A stretch of DNA of 64,000 nt, from contig JAGBFG010000025.1 in assembly GCA_017936565.1 (NCBI GenBank), positions 16,529-80,528 on the forward strand, in the 5' to 3' direction. Position 1 is the first letter of the stretch. The number at the start of each line of letters is the position of its first letter. Position numbers and translations under genes: made by a program. Below the pieces are notes generated by a model, which was not told the DNA's origin, made no database searches, and was given only the letters and a program-made list of their open reading frames with translations. Below are positions 1 through 8,501 of this stretch, piece by piece. The stretch is from Clostridia bacterium (GTDB lineage Bacteria > Bacillota > Clostridia > Oscillospirales > CAG-272).

Positions 1-1218
1 AACGTGGGAAAATTCTATTGTATGAGAGGTATGGCGCGAAGGGATTTTCGGCTCACTTACCGAAGGAACGATGGCTCTTTTTTCCTGCATAAACACCATC
101 ATATTATCGATAAAGAGCGTTCCCTCATAGATAGAGGCGGTTGCCGCCACCAGAGTGGCAACGTAGGTCGCGATAGATCCAAGAGCCCCTGTATAAAGAG
201 AATAATCTCCAATTTGCCCCGCTCCGTTCGCAACGCTGTATGCCACGTAAAGAAACACAGCGAAATGCGCTGCCAAGGAGAAGAAGGAGAAGAAAACCTG
301 CCACAGCCCTTCCTTCAAAATCAGGCGCTTGATGCCCTTAAAATACCGCGCGAACACCTGCTTATAACGGGTAATAAAGGTATCGGAAAGACCCATAATG
401 CGAATTTCCTTGGCCTTATCCTTATCCACCATTAAGCCGGAAAAGTAATCCATTTGCCGTCTATCCTTGGAGCGACGGCGCATATAACGGAACTGCTTAT
501 GTCGGTATACGTAGGAAACGATAGCGCCGGGCAGCGCCATAACGGCGATAAACACGGGGGCAAGCGGATGAAGGGTCACTAAAACCACCGCAAAGCCAAC
601 GATGCTGATAAGGGTGCTGATGACGTTGAAGGTAGAGCGCATAATGCCGATGGGGCGCATTCCCGCTTCCCTGTTGGCATTTTCTAATTTTTCGTAAAAG
701 GAAGGGCGGTCAAAGCTTGCCAAATCTACCGTTTTGGCTTTTTCAATGATTTTGACCTTGATATGATTACAGACCATCTCCCCCGCGATATTGTTGACGA
801 TGGTAGACAAAAGATTCAAGATTTTGTGGATAAACCGATACGCGAAATATAAAAGCAAAATAACGAGAACCGTTTGGAACATGGGAGAGAAAACGCTCTC
901 AATGGGCCTTTGTCCTGCCTTTACCGCGACAAGAATTTCCTCTGTGTGCAAGAGCTCCGAAACGGCATTGAGCAGGTCCTTTGAAATATAGGCGCCGACA
1001 ACGGGCAAAAATCCGTCGCAAAGGCAGCAGAAGGTCATCAAAATCAAAACAAGGGGGCTCGCTTCCCACACCAGCCTTATGATATACGAGAAACGGCTGA
1101 AAAATTTGCCGATAAGCCGAAAAATATAGGAAGGGATTTGCTTGATGCTTTCAGGCTTTTCCACCGCTTGATATATTTGCTCTTCTTTTTCGGGGGGAAA
1201 TGTTTTTTTCTCTGCCAT
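1..1218 (-). CDS. ABC transporter, N-terminal membrane domain (partial, runs off left edge)
   Basis: This is the N-terminal part, about 406 residues, of an ABC exporter-type protein; the rest, including any ATP-binding domain, lies beyond position 1. The visible part starts with a basic and acidic cytoplasmic segment (MAEKKTFPPEKEEQ), followed by several hydrophobic segments. These include one near residues 60-85 that reads LVLILMTFCCLCDGFLPVVG. Long polar helices between the membrane segments are typical of the ABC type-1 exporter membrane domain. The ATG at 1216-1218 follows a good AGAAAGGAAG ribosome site. Its substrate cannot be told. It is not part of the heterodimeric exporter at 35086-38551. 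A membrane-only protein is possible until the missing end is seen. Confidence 0.75.
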   Translation of the reverse strand, partial: MAEKKTFPPEKEEQIYQAVEKPESIKQIPSYIFRLIGKFFSRFSYIIRLVWEASPLVLILMTFCCLCDGFLPVVGAYISKDLLNAVSELLHTEEILVAVKAGQRPIESVFSPMFQTVLVILLLYFAYRFIHKILNLLSTIVNNIAGEMVCNHIKVKIIEKAKTVDLASFDRPSFYEKLENANREAGMRPIGIMRSTFNVISTLISIVGFAVVLVTLHPLAPVFIAVMALPGAIVSYVYRHKQFRYMRRRSKDRRQMDYFSGLMVDKDKAKEIRIMGLSDTFITRYKQVFARYFKGIKRLILKEGLWQVFFSFFSLAAHFAVFLYVAYSVANGAGQIGDYSLYTGALGSIATYVATLVAATASIYEGTLFIDNMMVFMQEKRAIVPSVSEPKIPSRHTSHTIEFSHV

Positions 1219-1260
1219 TGCTTAATAGCTTCCTTTCTGTTTCTCTTGATTTTATCCGTC

Positions 1261-1758
1261 TTATCCGTCCACAGTTCCGTGTGAAAGCAAGAACGCGCCG
1301 TTTTTAATTTCAATAATACCGTAATGAAGCGCACCGTCCTTTTTTATCCCGATGCTTCCCGGGTTAAAGAGGGCTATTCTCTTTTCGCCTACCGCTTCAT
1401 ACGCCTCAAGGGCGTTGTGCGTATGCCCGAAGACAACGATGTCCGCTCCTAATTGCTTGGCTCTTTCCAAGGCGCGCGTTGTGCTGTGCTTTACGCCGTA
1501 CAAATGACCGTGCGTCAGCAAAACGGAAACCCCTGCCACCTCAAAAAAATCCTCTTCGGGATATTCAAGAGAAGCGGTAAAGTCGCAATTCCCTCTTACC
1601 GCGCGCAAGGGTATAAGAGGAAACTCCATAGATAAAGAGATAGCGTCACCTATTCCGTCACCGCAAAAAAGCACCATAGCCACATCCTTATGGCTTTGCA
1701 TAACCCGAAGCATCGGCGACAGGTTGCGGTGTGAATCTGAAAAAACAAGAATTTCCAT
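1261..1758 (-). CDS. YfcE/MJ0936-family metallophosphoesterase
   Basis: This is a 165-residue calcineurin-like phosphodiesterase of the YfcE/MJ0936 type. These cytosolic enzymes hydrolyse phosphodiesters with two metal ions, usually Mn; the natural substrate is unsettled. The metal-binding blocks appear in the expected order: FSDSH near residue 9, CGDG, RGNCD, THGH and GHTHN. The start at 1756-1758 is chosen because a strong AAAGGAGC site precedes it. A longer reading to 1899 would run into the divergent plus-strand gene at 1858. The gene lies 42 bp upstream of the ABC exporter gene on the same strand and may be co-transcribed with it. Confidence 0.85.
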   Translation of the reverse strand: MEILVFSDSHRNLSPMLRVMQSHKDVAMVLFCGDGIGDAISLSMEFPLIPLRAVRGNCDFTASLEYPEEDFFEVAGVSVLLTHGHLYGVKHSTTRALERAKQLGADIVVFGHTHNALEAYEAVGEKRIALFNPGSIGIKKDGALHYGIIEIKNGAFLLSHGTVDG

Positions 1759-1857
1759 ATAAGCTCCTTTGGCGCCAAGGCGCAAGAATAACCGTTCTGT
1801 GTCACTTCTCCAAAAGACGCATATACTGACAGCAAGACTACCGAAAGAGGTGATGAT

Positions 1858-2088
1858 ATGCAATTTAACCCGGAAGCCCTGCGGCAGCTGCTTGAACAAG
1901 ATGATGTTGCGTTATGGAAGGCGCTCAGACGAATCGCCGCGGAAAACGGCATTGCCTTGCCGGAACGCCAACCAAGTCCCGCTGATATGCAAAAGCTGCG
2001 ACAGACGTTAAAAGGGGCGTCTCAGAAATCCGTTGAGGAAGCGGCAAGCCTTATTCATACATACAAAAGGGGAAGAAATCCGTCATGA
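1858..2088 (+). CDS. small conserved-looking protein of unknown function (first of three)
   Basis: This is a 76-residue soluble, helix-rich protein. I do not recognise a family. It begins MQFNPEALRQLLEQDD and ends in a basic tail, YKRGRNPS. Its ATG follows an AGAGGTGAT ribosome site. Its TGA stop overlaps the ATG of the next gene by four bases, which suggests translational coupling. It is divergent from the phosphodiesterase at 1261-1758. No signal peptide, membrane segment or metal motif is visible. Translational coupling and intact frames in three successive genes are the main evidence that it is real. Confidence 0.7.
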   Translation: MQFNPEALRQLLEQDDVALWKALRRIAAENGIALPERQPSPADMQKLRQTLKGASQKSVEEAASLIHTYKRGRNPS

Positions 2089-2429
2089 GCCAAAGCGAAA
2101 TGCCTGACCTTTCCGGACTTTTATCGGGACTTTTGAAAAATCCCGAGGCGCTTTCTATGCTGTCTTCCCTTTTGGGACAAATGCCGCCGCCAAAGCCCCC
2201 ATCACACCAAGAAAAGCCACCCTCGCTTCCCGCAAACGCACTTGCTTCTTCACCAAAGCAGGAAAATGCGCGCAAAGCGCTTTTATGTGCCTTAAAGCCC
2301 TTTTTGTCACCTGAACGGCAAAGGGCGATTGACCTTGTTTTAATGCTGCAAGACACCATGGAGCTCTTCCGCAAAGACAAAGAAAAGAAGGGGGAAGGTT
2401 ATGTATACCCGTCGGTACACTCCGAATGA
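2085..2429 (+). CDS. small protein of unknown function (second of three)
   Basis: This is a 114-residue protein. The N-terminal part is hydrophobic and Leu/Ser/Gly-rich (DLSGLLSGLLKNPEALSMLS). A Pro-rich linker of about residues 35-55 follows, and then a helical C-terminal block (ALLCALKPFLSPERQRAIDL). I recall similar NPEAL plus ALKPFLSPERQ proteins in other Clostridia without an assigned role; this is memory, not a search. The start overlaps the previous stop as ATGA. The end overlaps the start of the next gene by 29 bases. The layout suggests the three products are made together and may interact. Confidence 0.7.
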   Translation: MSQSEMPDLSGLLSGLLKNPEALSMLSSLLGQMPPPKPPSHQEKPPSLPANALASSPKQENARKALLCALKPFLSPERQRAIDLVLMLQDTMELFRKDKEKKGEGYVYPSVHSE

Positions 2430-2706
2430 AGAGGTAACTGTTCCCGAAAATTACGGTGGCAGTCAGTTCAGAACAGCCAAGCCGAAGGAAGAAGCCTTGG
2501 AAGAGGAGCTGCCACCCGTTTTGGAAGAGAAAACAGAGGACACCCCTTTTCCCCAAGCGGATATCGCAAGGAGCGAAGAGCCAAAATCCGAGGAAATCAA
2601 GGAATTTTTAACAGCGGATAATCTTCTTGTTCTTTTAGCCTTTCTTTTATCGGAGAACAGTAGAGATGAATTAGAAACCTTTTTACTGTTTCTTCTTTTA
2701 TTTTGA
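2401..2706 (+). CDS. small acidic protein of unknown function (third of three)
   Basis: This is a 101-residue protein with three zones. The first is a short polar start containing a PENYGG motif. The second is a long Glu/Pro-rich acidic stretch of about residues 28-70. The third is a very hydrophobic C-terminus that ends in Leu/Phe (FLLFLLLF). The last 30 residues could be a weak membrane or protein-binding helix; they are interrupted by an acidic SENSRDELE segment. A GGGGAAGG ribosome site lies inside the preceding gene. It is the last gene of the three and is followed by terminator-like hairpins at 2756-2794 and 2882-2908. Confidence 0.65.
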   Translation: MYTRRYTPNEEVTVPENYGGSQFRTAKPKEEALEEELPPVLEEKTEDTPFPQADIARSEEPKSEEIKEFLTADNLLVLLAFLLSENSRDELETFLLFLLLF

Positions 2707-2727
2707 GGCTTACGACATACTTTTTCA

Positions 2728-2752
2728 GGGGCTGAGTCATTGATTCAGCCCC
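2728..2752. repeat. perfect-arm hairpin after the small-gene operon
   Basis: GGGGCTGA at 2728-2735 pairs with TCAGCCCC at 2745-2752. No T-run follows on either strand, so on its own it is not a standard terminator. It may act as an mRNA 3' end stabiliser. Confidence 0.5.
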
Positions 2753-2755
2753 ACG

Positions 2756-2794
2756 GCAATTTGTGCCAACAAAGGCGCAAATTGCTGAATTTTT
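2756..2794 (+). terminator. terminator of the three-small-gene operon
   Basis: A 12-bp stem forms between 2756-2767 and 2774-2785 (GCAATTTGTGCC with GGCGCAAATTGC, one G-T pair). It has a 6-base loop and is followed by TGAATTTTTC. It lies 50 bases past the stop of the third small gene. Confidence 0.75.
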
Positions 2795-2850
2795 CTCAGA
2801 AAATTTGCAGGTTGTGTTATAATTTCTGTGAAATTGTAACCAACAGGGCA

Positions 2851-2878
2851 GAAAAGCAACCGTTTTGTGTTGCTTTTC
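2851..2878 (-). terminator. possible polC-side terminator hairpin
   Basis: GAAAAGCAAC at 2851-2860 is inverted at 2869-2878, giving a 10-bp perfect stem with an 8-base loop. It lies 33 bases past the polC stop. On the minus strand the stem ends CTTTTC without a longer T-run, so termination is plausible but not certain. Confidence 0.45.
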
Positions 2879-2881
2879 GGT

Positions 2882-2908
2882 GCTTCACGAACAGTGAAGC
2901 AGCCTTTT
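2882..2908 (+). terminator. second plus-strand terminator between convergent operons
   Basis: GCTTCAC at 2882-2888 pairs with GTGAAGC at 2894-2900 and is followed by AGCCTTTTT. It would stop plus-strand read-through before polC, which is read on the minus strand. Confidence 0.6.
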
Positions 2909-2911
2909 TGG

Positions 2912-3469
2912 TTAAAAAAGAGTAAACTGGTTGGTTTCGGAAAGCCCGTCAAGCGCGCCGCACCGACGAAGCAGGGCAATAACGGATTTACTCAACCCTG
3001 CCTTTTGCCGCAATTCTTCCACGGAGAAAATCTCCCCTTCCTCGCGGCATTGCACAATCCTTTCAGCGGCGCTGATGCCAAGCCCACCCAACGAGTTGAA
3101 GGGCATTCTGATTTGACCGTTTTCAGGCAAAAATGCCGTGGCATGAGAGTGCATCAGGCTCACGGGTAAAAACCTCACCCCGCGGCACAATGCCTCACGG
3201 ACAAGCAAAAGCGTTGTGTGCTGCTCTTGCTCCTTTTGCGTTGCCTTGGTGCCTGTGTTTTCCAAAGCCTCCAAGGTTGCATTGATGGAAGAGAGCCCAC
3301 CCATTACAATTTCGGCGTCAAATCCGCCCGGGGCAACGGTGAGGAAGGCGGCATAAAATTCCATAGGATAATAAATTTTATACCAACCAAGACGAATGGC
3401 GGACATAACGTAAGCCGCGGCGTGCGCCTTGGGGAACATATATTTGATTTTTTTACAGGAAGAAATGTA
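2912..3469 (-). pseudogene. polC: PolC C-terminal part, separated by an in-frame stop
   Basis: This segment continues polC in the same frame immediately after a TAG at 3470-3472. It encodes 185 residues: the end of the polymerase domain ([20 protein letters not shown]) and the C-terminal helix-hairpin-helix region, ending NQFTLF as PolC proteins do. There is no ribosome site that would start it separately. The first Met is at 3439. If the TAG is real and not read through, this part would be lost and the polymerase would be dead. If the TAG is a sequence error, polC is a normal 1465-residue gene spanning 2912-7309. Confidence 0.8.
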
Positions 3470-6400
3470 CTATTCGGGAACCCCGTGAGCAAGCATAGCT
3501 TCCTCGTATTCGGGCTTCAAGCCTTTTCCCTTACGCACGTCTTCCATAATCTTGAACGCCATACCGTTATCCAGTTCGTGCCGAATTAAATACAGCATAA
3601 TACCGTCACGCGTTCCCACAACCTGCGAAATATCACAAATACCCTCTTTAATCAAATCCTGCGCGTTACCGAGCCACACGTTTGTGCCGTGCGTCAAGCC
3701 CGAAATCTGCATAAGGTCGGCAAAGTTCTTGGGCTTTGCGTCTACAAGCACCTGTTGGATGAAGGATGTTCCCATCTCGGGCAAGCCGTACGTTCCAAGA
3801 GGACAGCCGATTTGCTCAGGTGTCACACCCAAGGGAGCGGGACTTTTGAAGAGCTCGTAGATGGATTTGTCATTCATTTTGACGTCAAGGACGCTGGTGC
3901 CCGTATAGCGCTCCAGCATTTTATACTTGGTTGGCATATCGTGCCCAAGCTCGTCCAACTTCAAAATGGTATCGTGCAAAAATTCAAAGGGAAAATGCGT
4001 GGTAATGATATCCGAGGATGCGTCATCCGCCGGATGCTGTACGGGGGTAAAATCGTGAATATCGTATTCTGTCGGCACAACGATGATACCGCCCGGGTGC
4101 TGACCTGTTGTGCGCTTTACACCGATACAGCGGCTGATAAGATGAGAAACCTCTGCCTTGGGCAATTCAATTTTGCGGTCCTCCAAATATTTGGCGACAA
4201 AGCCGAAGGCGGTTTTAGAGGCAAGCGTACCCAGCGTTCCCGCGCGGAACACGTGCCCCTTCCCGAAGAGCTCCTCGGTATACTTATGCACCAAGGGCTG
4301 CACGTCTCCCGAAAAATTCAAGTCGATATCGGGGGATTTATCCCCGTAGAAGCCCAAGAAGGTTTCAAAGGGAATGTCCTGCCCGTCCGAATACATAGGC
4401 GTTTGACAGTGCGGACAGACCCTGTCGGGCATATCAAAGCCCGAGCCATACGTGCCGTCCGTCACAAATTCATTGTAGCGGCACTTGGGACAGCGCCAAT
4501 GAGGCGGCAGGGGGTTTACCTCAGAGATACCCGACATAATCGCCACGAAGGAAGAGCCAACAGAGCCGCGAGAGCCTACCAAATATCCTTGCTTTTCGCT
4601 ATATGCCACTAATTTTTGCGCAATCATATACAAGACGGCGAAGCCGTGCTTGATAATAGAGTCAAGCTCCTTGTTCAAGCGGTCACTGACAAGAGGGGGG
4701 ATTTTTCCCTCAAAGCCATACCAATCCATCGCCCTTTCCCAGCAAAGCCTTTGTAATTCATCCTCAGAGCCTTCGATGCTGGGGGTATATGTACCCTTGG
4801 GAATGGGGCGCAGCTTCTCTATGGAGTCTGCTATTTTATTGGTGTTTTCCACGACCACCTCATAAGCCAGGTCCTCTCCAAGATAGGAAAACTCCTCCAA
4901 CATCTCTTCGGTGGTACGCAGATAAATGCCTGTATCCTTATCGGCGTCCTTGAATTTCATTCCCGCAAGCAGAATTTTTCTGTAAATCTCATCCTCTTTT
5001 TCGGGGAAATGAGCGTCACAGGTAGCAACGGTCATTTTGCCTAATTTTTTACCAAGAGCAATGATGCGCCGATTGATGCTTTTCAGCTCCTCTACGCTCG
5101 CAACGCCGCGCCCCTCTTCTTCCACTAAAAACATATTATTACAAAGGGGCTGAATTTCAAGATAATCGTAAAAGGACGCGATTTTTTCAATTTCGCTCTC
5201 CGAGCGGTTGTCTAATATAGCGCTATACAGCTCTCCCGCTTCGCAGGCAGAGCCGATTAAGAGCCCTTCCCTGTGCTTTTCAATTTCCGAACGGGGAATG
5301 CGGGGCCTTTTGAAATAATATTGCAAATAGCTGGAAGAGATTAGCTTATACAGGTTTTTGAGCCCCGTTTGGTTTTGCGCCAAAATAATCATATGATAAG
5401 GACGCAGCTTCAAGGGGTCGGAGTTTACGCTCATCGCCTCTGCAAGCGCGGTATAATCAAGGATACCTTCCTTTTTTAAGCGCGCGTGCATTTCCTTGAA
5501 AATCAAATACAGCATTTCTGCGTCGTCAACGGCTCTATGGTGGTTAAAATCTCCCAAGCCGTAGTGCGAAGCGATGTTATCCAGCGTATGCATTTTTAAG
5601 GTGGCGTTTACATATTGAGAAATGGCAACCGTATCAAGCGAAGGGTTGTTAAACGCAAGGTCGTTTTTCTCCGCCGCGGCGCGCACGAAGCCCATATCAA
5701 ATTTGGCGTTATGCGCCACCAAGAGCGCGTCACCGCAAAAGGCAAGGAAGTCCACAAGCACGTCCTTGACAGGCGGAGTATCCTTAACCATATCATCCGT
5801 TATAGAGGTCAGCTCCGTGATTTTAGCGGGGATAGGAACGCCCGGGTTGCAAAAGCTGCTGAAACGGTCAACGACCTCGCCACCCTGTATTTTCACCGCG
5901 CCGAACTCTATAATTTCACAGGACGTTGCGGAAAGACCCGTGGTTTCCAAGTCAAAAACAACGGTTGTCTGGTCAAAGCTGCTGTCCGTTATACCCGAAA
6001 GAGCGGAAGCCTCGTCATTGACGTAATACGCCTCTATTCCGTATAAAACCTTCAAATCAGGGTTTTTCTTTTCTGCCGCCAGCATCACCTCAGGAAAGGC
6101 TTGCACATTTCCGTGATCCGTCACGGCAATGGCGCTATGACCAAAGCGAGTGGCGATTTCAACCACCTCGGCGGGCTGAATAATAGCGTCCATAGCGGAC
6201 ATGACCGTATGCAGATGCAGCTCTACCCTCTTTTTTTCGGCATTGTCCTTTTTCTTTACACGCTTGATTTTCATTAAGGCGCGCAAGGAGAGGGTTGTTT
6301 GCCCGTCAAATTTGTCGGCATAAAGCGAGCCCTTGACGGCAATAGACACCCCTTGCTTCAAGACGTCCTTTAAGGAAGTAAAATCGTCCTTATCCATTTG

Positions 6401-7309
6401 CTTTTTCAGATAGATAGAGCCGCTTCCGTCATAGATACCGACGGTGATTTGCACCTTCGTTCCTTCACGGTTTTCCTTGGTTTCAACCTCAAAGATTTCA
6501 CCAAGCAGGATAACCGTTCCTCTTGGCTCCTTGATATTGCTGATAGAGGACGCCTTATCCACGTCTATCTCATCACCGTAGACAACCTCTCCCTCTGCGG
6601 TATCAAAGGTCATACTACCTATTTTGCAAAGCGCTTTATCTCTTTGGACAGCTTCGCTTTTGTTTGTAATGGTTCTTCTCTGCTCAAAGTCAGCGTGAGG
6701 ATCCTCCTCTGCCGCTTCCGACTGTTGCAGCTGCTCGCGGAAGGACGCCAAGGCTTGCCTATCGTATTCTCGCAAAACTTCCTCTCTGCGTTTATCCCGC
6801 TCCTTCATTTTAAGGGTCGTTTCCTCATCCGAGCAAACAAATATTTCTCGGGAAATATTAAAGCGGCTCGCCAGAATGGAAGAAAGCATTTGGGACGTGC
6901 CCGACTCATTCATAAAATCAATGGCATCCTGAGTAAAGGGAATGGTGATTTTAAGAACGGTGCCATCGTCAAAATAAGAGGCGTCCGAAAAGAAGCCCTT
7001 GGTGATAACGCCCACCTTGACCGCTTCTTCCAATACGTCCTCCATATAATCGGGCTTGAACAGAGCGGCTGGGAAATTCGGCAAAATGCGCGCAGAAACC
7101 AGCTCATAGGACGCGCAAATATCGTCTTCTATTTCATACAATATAGCGGCGCGAACGATAACGGGAAAATGCGCGAGCACCTCAACTCTGTTCTGCTCCT
7201 TGGCAAACCGCACACGCACGTCCTCAGCCAAGGCAAGAATTTCCCTTGCTTCTTCGCTTTTAGGCGTATATTTCGTAAAAAAATCAAAAAAGCCTTTTTT
7301 GTCTGCCAT
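3470..7309 (-). CDS. polC: DNA polymerase III PolC, interrupted at codon 1280 by TAG
   Basis: This is the leading-strand replicative polymerase of Gram-positive bacteria. Domains in order are the N-terminal domain (1-220), an OB fold (about 255-350), the first part of the PHP domain (RVELHLH at 361), and an inserted DnaQ-type 3'-5' exonuclease (FDLETTGL at 452, HNAKFD, HHRAVDDAE). The PHP domain then resumes, followed by the polymerase core with a four-Cys zinc site (CPKC, CPHC) and the catalytic PDIDLNFSGD. The ATG at 7307-7309 follows AAAGGAAACG. Translation stops at TAG 3470-3472. The family has a Trp there ([23 protein letters not shown]), so TGG has become TAG. The gene is the last of the pyrH-to-polC run. 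The proS gene that usually lies between ispG and polC is absent. Confidence 0.93.
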   Translation of the reverse strand: MADKKGFFDFFTKYTPKSEEAREILALAEDVRVRFAKEQNRVEVLAHFPVIVRAAILYEIEDDICASYELVSARILPNFPAALFKPDYMEDVLEEAVKVGVITKGFFSDASYFDDGTVLKITIPFTQDAIDFMNESGTSQMLSSILASRFNISREIFVCSDEETTLKMKERDKRREEVLREYDRQALASFREQLQQSEAAEEDPHADFEQRRTITNKSEAVQRDKALCKIGSMTFDTAEGEVVYGDEIDVDKASSISNIKEPRGTVILLGEIFEVETKENREGTKVQITVGIYDGSGSIYLKKQMDKDDFTSLKDVLKQGVSIAVKGSLYADKFDGQTTLSLRALMKIKRVKKKDNAEKKRVELHLHTVMSAMDAIIQPAEVVEIATRFGHSAIAVTDHGNVQAFPEVMLAAEKKNPDLKVLYGIEAYYVNDEASALSGITDSSFDQTTVVFDLETTGLSATSCEIIEFGAVKIQGGEVVDRFSSFCNPGVPIPAKITELTSITDDMVKDTPPVKDVLVDFLAFCGDALLVAHNAKFDMGFVRAAAEKNDLAFNNPSLDTVAISQYVNATLKMHTLDNIASHYGLGDFNHHRAVDDAEMLYLIFKEMHARLKKEGILDYTALAEAMSVNSDPLKLRPYHMIILAQNQTGLKNLYKLISSSYLQYYFKRPRIPRSEIEKHREGLLIGSACEAGELYSAILDNRSESEIEKIASFYDYLEIQPLCNNMFLVEEEGRGVASVEELKSINRRIIALGKKLGKMTVATCDAHFPEKEDEIYRKILLAGMKFKDADKDTGIYLRTTEEMLEEFSYLGEDLAYEVVVENTNKIADSIEKLRPIPKGTYTPSIEGSEDELQRLCWERAMDWYGFEGKIPPLVSDRLNKELDSIIKHGFAVLYMIAQKLVAYSEKQGYLVGSRGSVGSSFVAIMSGISEVNPLPPHWRCPKCRYNEFVTDGTYGSGFDMPDRVCPHCQTPMYSDGQDIPFETFLGFYGDKSPDIDLNFSGDVQPLVHKYTEELFGKGHVFRAGTLGTLASKTAFGFVAKYLEDRKIELPKAEVSHLISRCIGVKRTTGQHPGGIIVVPTEYDIHDFTPVQHPADDASSDIITTHFPFEFLHDTILKLDELGHDMPTKYKMLERYTGTSVLDVKMNDKSIYELFKSPAPLGVTPEQIGCPLGTYGLPEMGTSFIQQVLVDAKPKNFADLMQISGLTHGTNVWLGNAQDLIKEGICDISQVVGTRDGIMLYLIRHELDNGMAFKIMEDVRKGKGLKPEYEEAMLAHGVPE

Positions 7310-7374
7310 TGCCGTTTCCTTTCTCTGTCAAGCCATGCCGACTGTTATTTTTCCTTTGAAGTAACAGCCAGGAT

Positions 7375-8469
7375 TTACGCTTGACTGTCCCGTAAGGCAA
7401 TAATTTCTCGTATTAAAGCGGGAATAATCTCTTCTGCCTTTACTTTTCCTATGGGCTTTCCGTAACGGAACAAAAGCCCCTCATTGATACCGCCCGCAAC
7501 GCCGATATCCGCTTCTCTCGCTTCGCCCGGACCGTTGACCGCGCATCCCATAAACGCCACCTTGATGGGAAGAGAGCGCAAGAGGTGCTTGTCAACCTCT
7601 TCTTCAAAGGCAGCCAAAAGAGGAATCAAGTCAATTTGCGTTCTGCCGCAGGTAGGGCAAGAAACAATATCCATCTGCTTGTCCTTCAAAAGCCCTAAGG
7701 CAGACAAGATGGCACGCCCCTCTTTTACTTCAAGAACGGGATCTGCCGTTAAGGACACCCGCAGGGTATCCCCGATGCCCTCGGCGAGCAAGGCGCCTAT
7801 GCCGACAGCACTCTTCACGCTGCCGCTATCTGCACTTCCCGCCTCAGTGACACCTAAATGCAAGGGATAATCACACACCTCTGCCAACAGGCGATTTGCC
7901 TTTATCATATCCGTAACGGTTGAAGCCTTAACGGAAATGGCAATATCCCGAAAGCCGACCTCTTCAAGCAAAGAAGCGTGAAACATCGCACTTTCCGCCA
8001 AGGCGGCAGGCGTTGGCGCGCCGTATTTATCCAAAATACTCTTTTCCAAGGAACCGCTGTTAACGCCGATACGAATGGGAATTTTTTTGTCATAGCAAGC
8101 GGCGGCAACCTTTTCCACGCGCTCCTTACTGCCGATATTGCCTGGGTTGATGCGAATTTTATCCACCCCCGCTTCTACAGCTGCCAGGGCGATACGGTAA
8201 TCAAAATGAATGTCCGCCACAAGAGGAACGTCTGCAACCGCCCTTTTGATATGTGCCAATGCCGAAGCGGCATCTAAATCGGGAACAGCCAGACGCACAA
8301 TATCGCACCCCGCATCCCGCAGTGCAAGAATCTGAGCGCACGTTTTTTCAATATTATGGGTATCGGTGTTGGTCATTGACTGCACGGAAATGGGCGCTTC
8401 TGCCCCGATTGCCACGCCGCCAACCTGTATTTTTCTGCTTTTTCTTCGTACAAAGGGTGTGTCTGCCAT
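7375..8469 (-). CDS. ispG: 4-hydroxy-3-methylbut-2-enyl diphosphate synthase (flavodoxin)
   Basis: IspG (GcpE), 364 residues, carries out the penultimate step of the MEP isoprenoid pathway: MEcPP to HMBPP, using a 4Fe-4S cluster. It has the N-terminal TIM barrel (SVQSMTNTDTHN, VADIHFDY, RINPGNIG). The C-terminal reductase-like domain contains the cluster ligands, SCPTCGR and GCAVNGPGEA. The length is that of the short bacterial form. It is 65 bp upstream of polC and 32 bp downstream of rseP, on the same strand. The ATG follows a GAAAGGAAACG site. Confidence 0.97.
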   Translation of the reverse strand: MADTPFVRRKSRKIQVGGVAIGAEAPISVQSMTNTDTHNIEKTCAQILALRDAGCDIVRLAVPDLDAASALAHIKRAVADVPLVADIHFDYRIALAAVEAGVDKIRINPGNIGSKERVEKVAAACYDKKIPIRIGVNSGSLEKSILDKYGAPTPAALAESAMFHASLLEEVGFRDIAISVKASTVTDMIKANRLLAEVCDYPLHLGVTEAGSADSGSVKSAVGIGALLAEGIGDTLRVSLTADPVLEVKEGRAILSALGLLKDKQMDIVSCPTCGRTQIDLIPLLAAFEEEVDKHLLRSLPIKVAFMGCAVNGPGEAREADIGVAGGINEGLLFRYGKPIGKVKAEEIIPALIREIIALRDSQA

Positions 8470-8501
8470 AGCGTTTCCTTTCGCTTTATTCTACTGACTA
8501 C

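Noticed and set aside
4-435. 143-codon plus-strand frame at the left edge
   Set aside because: Antisense to the partial ABC exporter, whose minus-strand frame is open to the edge and shows membrane helices.
1759-1899. N-terminal extension of the phosphodiesterase to 1899
   Set aside because: It would overlap the divergent small gene; the family start with a strong ribosome site is at 1758.
3689-4612. Long plus-strand reading frame (307 codons) opposite polC
   Set aside because: Antisense shadow of the conserved polymerase core.
6398-7384. Long plus-strand reading frame (328 codons) opposite polC
   Set aside because: It is fully antisense to a clear polC domain, shows no family resemblance and lacks a ribosome site.
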